From an uncultured Clostridia bacterium (GTDB taxonomy: Bacteria; Bacillota; Clostridia; Christensenellales; UBA1242): 16,141 nt of DNA. The position numbers were made by a program, and so were the translations under genes. Numbering within the stretch: the stretch's first letter is position 1; each line of letters begins with the position of its first letter. The DNA lies in contig CAMOCH010000015.1 of NCBI GenBank assembly GCA_946610655.1, positions 1 to 16,141 on the forward strand. The letters run 5' to 3'. The notes under the pieces were generated by a model. The model saw nothing but the letters and a program-made list of their open reading frames with translations, was not told the origin of the DNA and did not search any database. Shown piece after piece: positions 14,461 to 16,141 of this stretch.

Positions 14461-16017
14461 ATGAAGAATTCATTTTTTAGTGGAGCAATAATATTAACAG
14501 TTTGCGCAATTATTGGAAAGGTAATAGGTGCTTTTTATAGAATTCCTTTTGCTATGATTGCTGGTGCAGAAGGTGTTGGGTTATATCAACTAGTTTATCC
14601 GTTATACGCATTACTTCTTACAATCAGCACAAGTGGAATACCAAGCGCAATAAGCAAACTTCTTAGCGAAAATTATGCAAAAAATGAATACAATTTGGCT
14701 AAAAAATATTTCAAATTTTCAATGCTGATAATAATTGGTTCGTCATTAATTTGCGCAATTGCGATTGCGCTTTTTAGTGGAACGATTGCCAACTTACAAG
14801 GTAATGATTCGGCAAAATTATGTTATGTTGCAATTAGTCCGGCAGTATTTTTTGCAGGAATTGTTGCTGGAGTAAGAGGATATTTTCAAGGCAAAGAAAA
14901 TATGGTGCCAACTGCAGTTTCAGGAATTATTGAACAAGTGTGCAAAGTGCTTATTGGCTTACTTCTTGCGTATTTGCTAAGACCATATGGAATTATTATG
15001 TCAACAATTGGTGTTCTTCTCGGTGTTGTGTTAAGTGAAGCACTTGCGAGCTTGTTTTTAATTGTTTGTCTGATAATTTCTAAAAGAAAAAATAAAAATA
15101 TTTTATATAGTGATATTGTAAAAATTCCTAATAAAAAAATAATAAAAAACATTTTTGCAATAAGTTTACCAATAGCCTTTGGTGGGCTTATTATGCCATT
15201 AACTTTGCTTATTGATAGCTCGCTAATTGTAAAAATATTGTCAAAAACATACACTGCAGAATATAGCACTATGCTTTTTGGGTTGCAAAGTGGGGTTGTT
15301 GGTTCACTTGTGAATTTACCGGTTGTTGCAAGTATTGCGGCACAAACTGTAATTTTGCCTAAATTATCTAAGCAAAAAGCGCAAAATGATACGCAAAATT
15401 CGCAAAAAACCATAAAAAATGCGTTTTTATTTGTAATGGTTATATCTGCGCCGGCTGCAATTTGCTATTTTATTTACTCAAAGCAAATAATATATTTGCT
15501 ATACGGAAATGCTTTTTCTGCTGAACAAATTGAAATATGCTCAAAACTTCTTAAAATTTCTTGCTTAAACATAATTGCATTATCTTTTGCACAAGTAACA
15601 GCTGGAATATTGCAGGGCTTTGGTAAAGTTAAAACACCTGTTGTAACATTGCTTGTTGGAGCAGTGATAAAAGTTGTTTCTGTTATTTTGCTTGTTTCTA
15701 ACCCTAGCATTAATATTTATGGTGCAGAAATTAGTGATATAATTTGTTATTTTGTGGTGTCGTTACTTAATTTTATGGTAATTCAAAAGTTGGTGCCACA
15801 TACAATCGTGAGTGAAATTTTAAAAACGGCAGCAATTTCCGTTGAAATTTTTGTTGTGGCATATTTTACTAATAAAATTTTATTAAAATTGATATCTTCA
15901 AATATGTCGCTAATAGTATCTGGGGGAATAACAATTTTCATGTATTTTATTTCAATTTTTGTGATAATCAAAAGTAAAAGACATAAGACAGATGAATTAT
16001 ATTTAAGTGTAAAATAG
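14461..16017 (+). CDS. spoVB: SpoVB/YtgP-type lipid flippase (MVF/MurJ superfamily)
   Basis: This is a polytopic membrane protein of the polysaccharide/lipid II flippase superfamily. Its 518 residues match the family length, and hydrophobic segments run throughout (about 14). The N-terminal hallmark is clear: G-K-V-I-G-A-F-Y-R-I-P (19-29), G-A-E-G-V-G-L-Y-Q (35-43), then L-T-I-S-T-S-G-I-P-x-A-I-S-K-L (53-67). In Bacillus this group includes SpoVB and YtgP/MurJ, which flip peptidoglycan precursors; which paralogue this is cannot be settled by eye. There is no Shine-Dalgarno near the ATG. AATACT at 14448-14453 might be a -10 box of a leaderless transcript, but no convincing -35 box exists. Family sure, exact name less so. 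Confidence 0.85.
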   Translation: MKNSFFSGAIILTVCAIIGKVIGAFYRIPFAMIAGAEGVGLYQLVYPLYALLLTISTSGIPSAISKLLSENYAKNEYNLAKKYFKFSMLIIIGSSLICAIAIALFSGTIANLQGNDSAKLCYVAISPAVFFAGIVAGVRGYFQGKENMVPTAVSGIIEQVCKVLIGLLLAYLLRPYGIIMSTIGVLLGVVLSEALASLFLIVCLIISKRKNKNILYSDIVKIPNKKIIKNIFAISLPIAFGGLIMPLTLLIDSSLIVKILSKTYTAEYSTMLFGLQSGVVGSLVNLPVVASIAAQTVILPKLSKQKAQNDTQNSQKTIKNAFLFVMVISAPAAICYFIYSKQIIYLLYGNAFSAEQIEICSKLLKISCLNIIALSFAQVTAGILQGFGKVKTPVVTLLVGAVIKVVSVILLVSNPSINIYGAEISDIICYFVVSLLNFMVIQKLVPHTIVSEILKTAAISVEIFVVAYFTNKILLKLISSNMSLIVSGGITIFMYFISIFVIIKSKRHKTDELYLSVK

Positions 16018-16097
16018 CGATATTTCCTGATTTATGATATTTTTTTGCGTAATTATTTTGATTTTTATGATTAATTAATTTGAATATTATAAAATAT

Positions 16098-16126
16098 TTG
16101 CAAAAAAGTGCAAAAAGTATTATAAT
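16098..16126 (+). promoter_or_regulatory. Consensus promoter at the right edge
   Basis: TTGCAA (16098-16103), a 17-bp spacer, then perfect TATAAT (16121-16126). The predicted start, about 16133, coincides with an ATG, giving another apparent leaderless gene. Confidence 0.75.
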
Positions 16127-16132
16127 ATGCTT

Positions 16133-16141
16133 ATGAAAAGT
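16133..16141 (+). CDS. Start of a gene that leaves the window (partial)
   Basis: Only three codons, M-K-S, are visible. The ATG lies six bases after a perfect -10 box and has no Shine-Dalgarno. The product cannot be named. The call rests on promoter position and on the same arrangement at 12986. Confidence 0.45.

Noticed and set aside
14886..15413. 175-residue minus-strand frame inside the flippase gene
   Set aside because: It is an antisense shadow of a well-supported membrane protein gene and has no recognisable family.

Overview
The window is very AT-rich DNA with consensus sigma-A-type promoters, Gram-positive Shine-Dalgarno sites, short hairpin-plus-T-run terminators, standard stop codons and gene families typical of Bacillota. 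These include the SUF system with SufU, a SipW-type signal peptidase, a SpoVB-type flippase, and an rnr-smpB-ssrA cluster. This suggests an uncultured low-GC Clostridia-like bacterium; the species cannot be named from the sequence.

Layout, left to right. (1) 1-403: the 3' end of a gene that enters from outside the window, closed by a terminator. (2) 456-3254: a three-gene plus-strand operon. It encodes a membrane-anchored Ig-like protein, an 87-residue stand-alone Smr domain, and a two-helix membrane protein whose outer domain resembles a SipW-type signal peptidase but lacks the catalytic His. (3) 3304-3576: a small two-helix membrane protein with its own promoter and terminator. (4) 3616-6731: the RNA and ribosome quality-control block, with RNase R, SmpB and tmRNA (ssrA). 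The mature tmRNA starts three bases after the smpB stop codon. (5) 6732-8068: a strong promoter, a leader of about 130 nt holding a possible small ORF, and an apparently highly expressed, repeat-bearing, Glu/Lys-rich membrane-anchored coiled-coil protein. It ends at a bidirectional terminator. (6) 8078-12933, minus strand: a complete sufC-sufB-sufD-sufS-sufU iron-sulfur cluster assembly operon with overlapping genes and an inverted repeat over its promoter. (7) 12950-14417: a SipW-type signal peptidase divergent from suf, then a small secreted protein that is a plausible substrate. (8) 14461-16017: a SpoVB/MurJ-superfamily lipid flippase. (9) A promoter and start codon at the right edge open a gene that runs out of the window.

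How the genes work together. RNase R, SmpB and tmRNA are partners in trans-translation: SmpB and tmRNA rescue stalled ribosomes, and RNase R degrades the defective mRNA. SufC/B/D form the cluster scaffold, while SufS and SufU mobilise sulfur from cysteine. The active signal peptidase and its secreted neighbour look like an export pair.

The most interesting signals are four. Apparent leaderless starts occur where the -10 box lies 6 nt before the ATG. A pseudo-signal-peptidase sits in an operon with Ig-like and Smr proteins. The tmRNA T-loop appears to lack the universally conserved A58. The 5' end of tmRNA nearly abuts the smpB stop codon. No mobile element, CRISPR array or tRNA gene was seen. 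The only stretch over 300 bases without a confident protein gene is 6705-7101, after tmRNA; it holds a terminator, an unassigned AT-rich stretch, a promoter, a possible small ORF and a leader.
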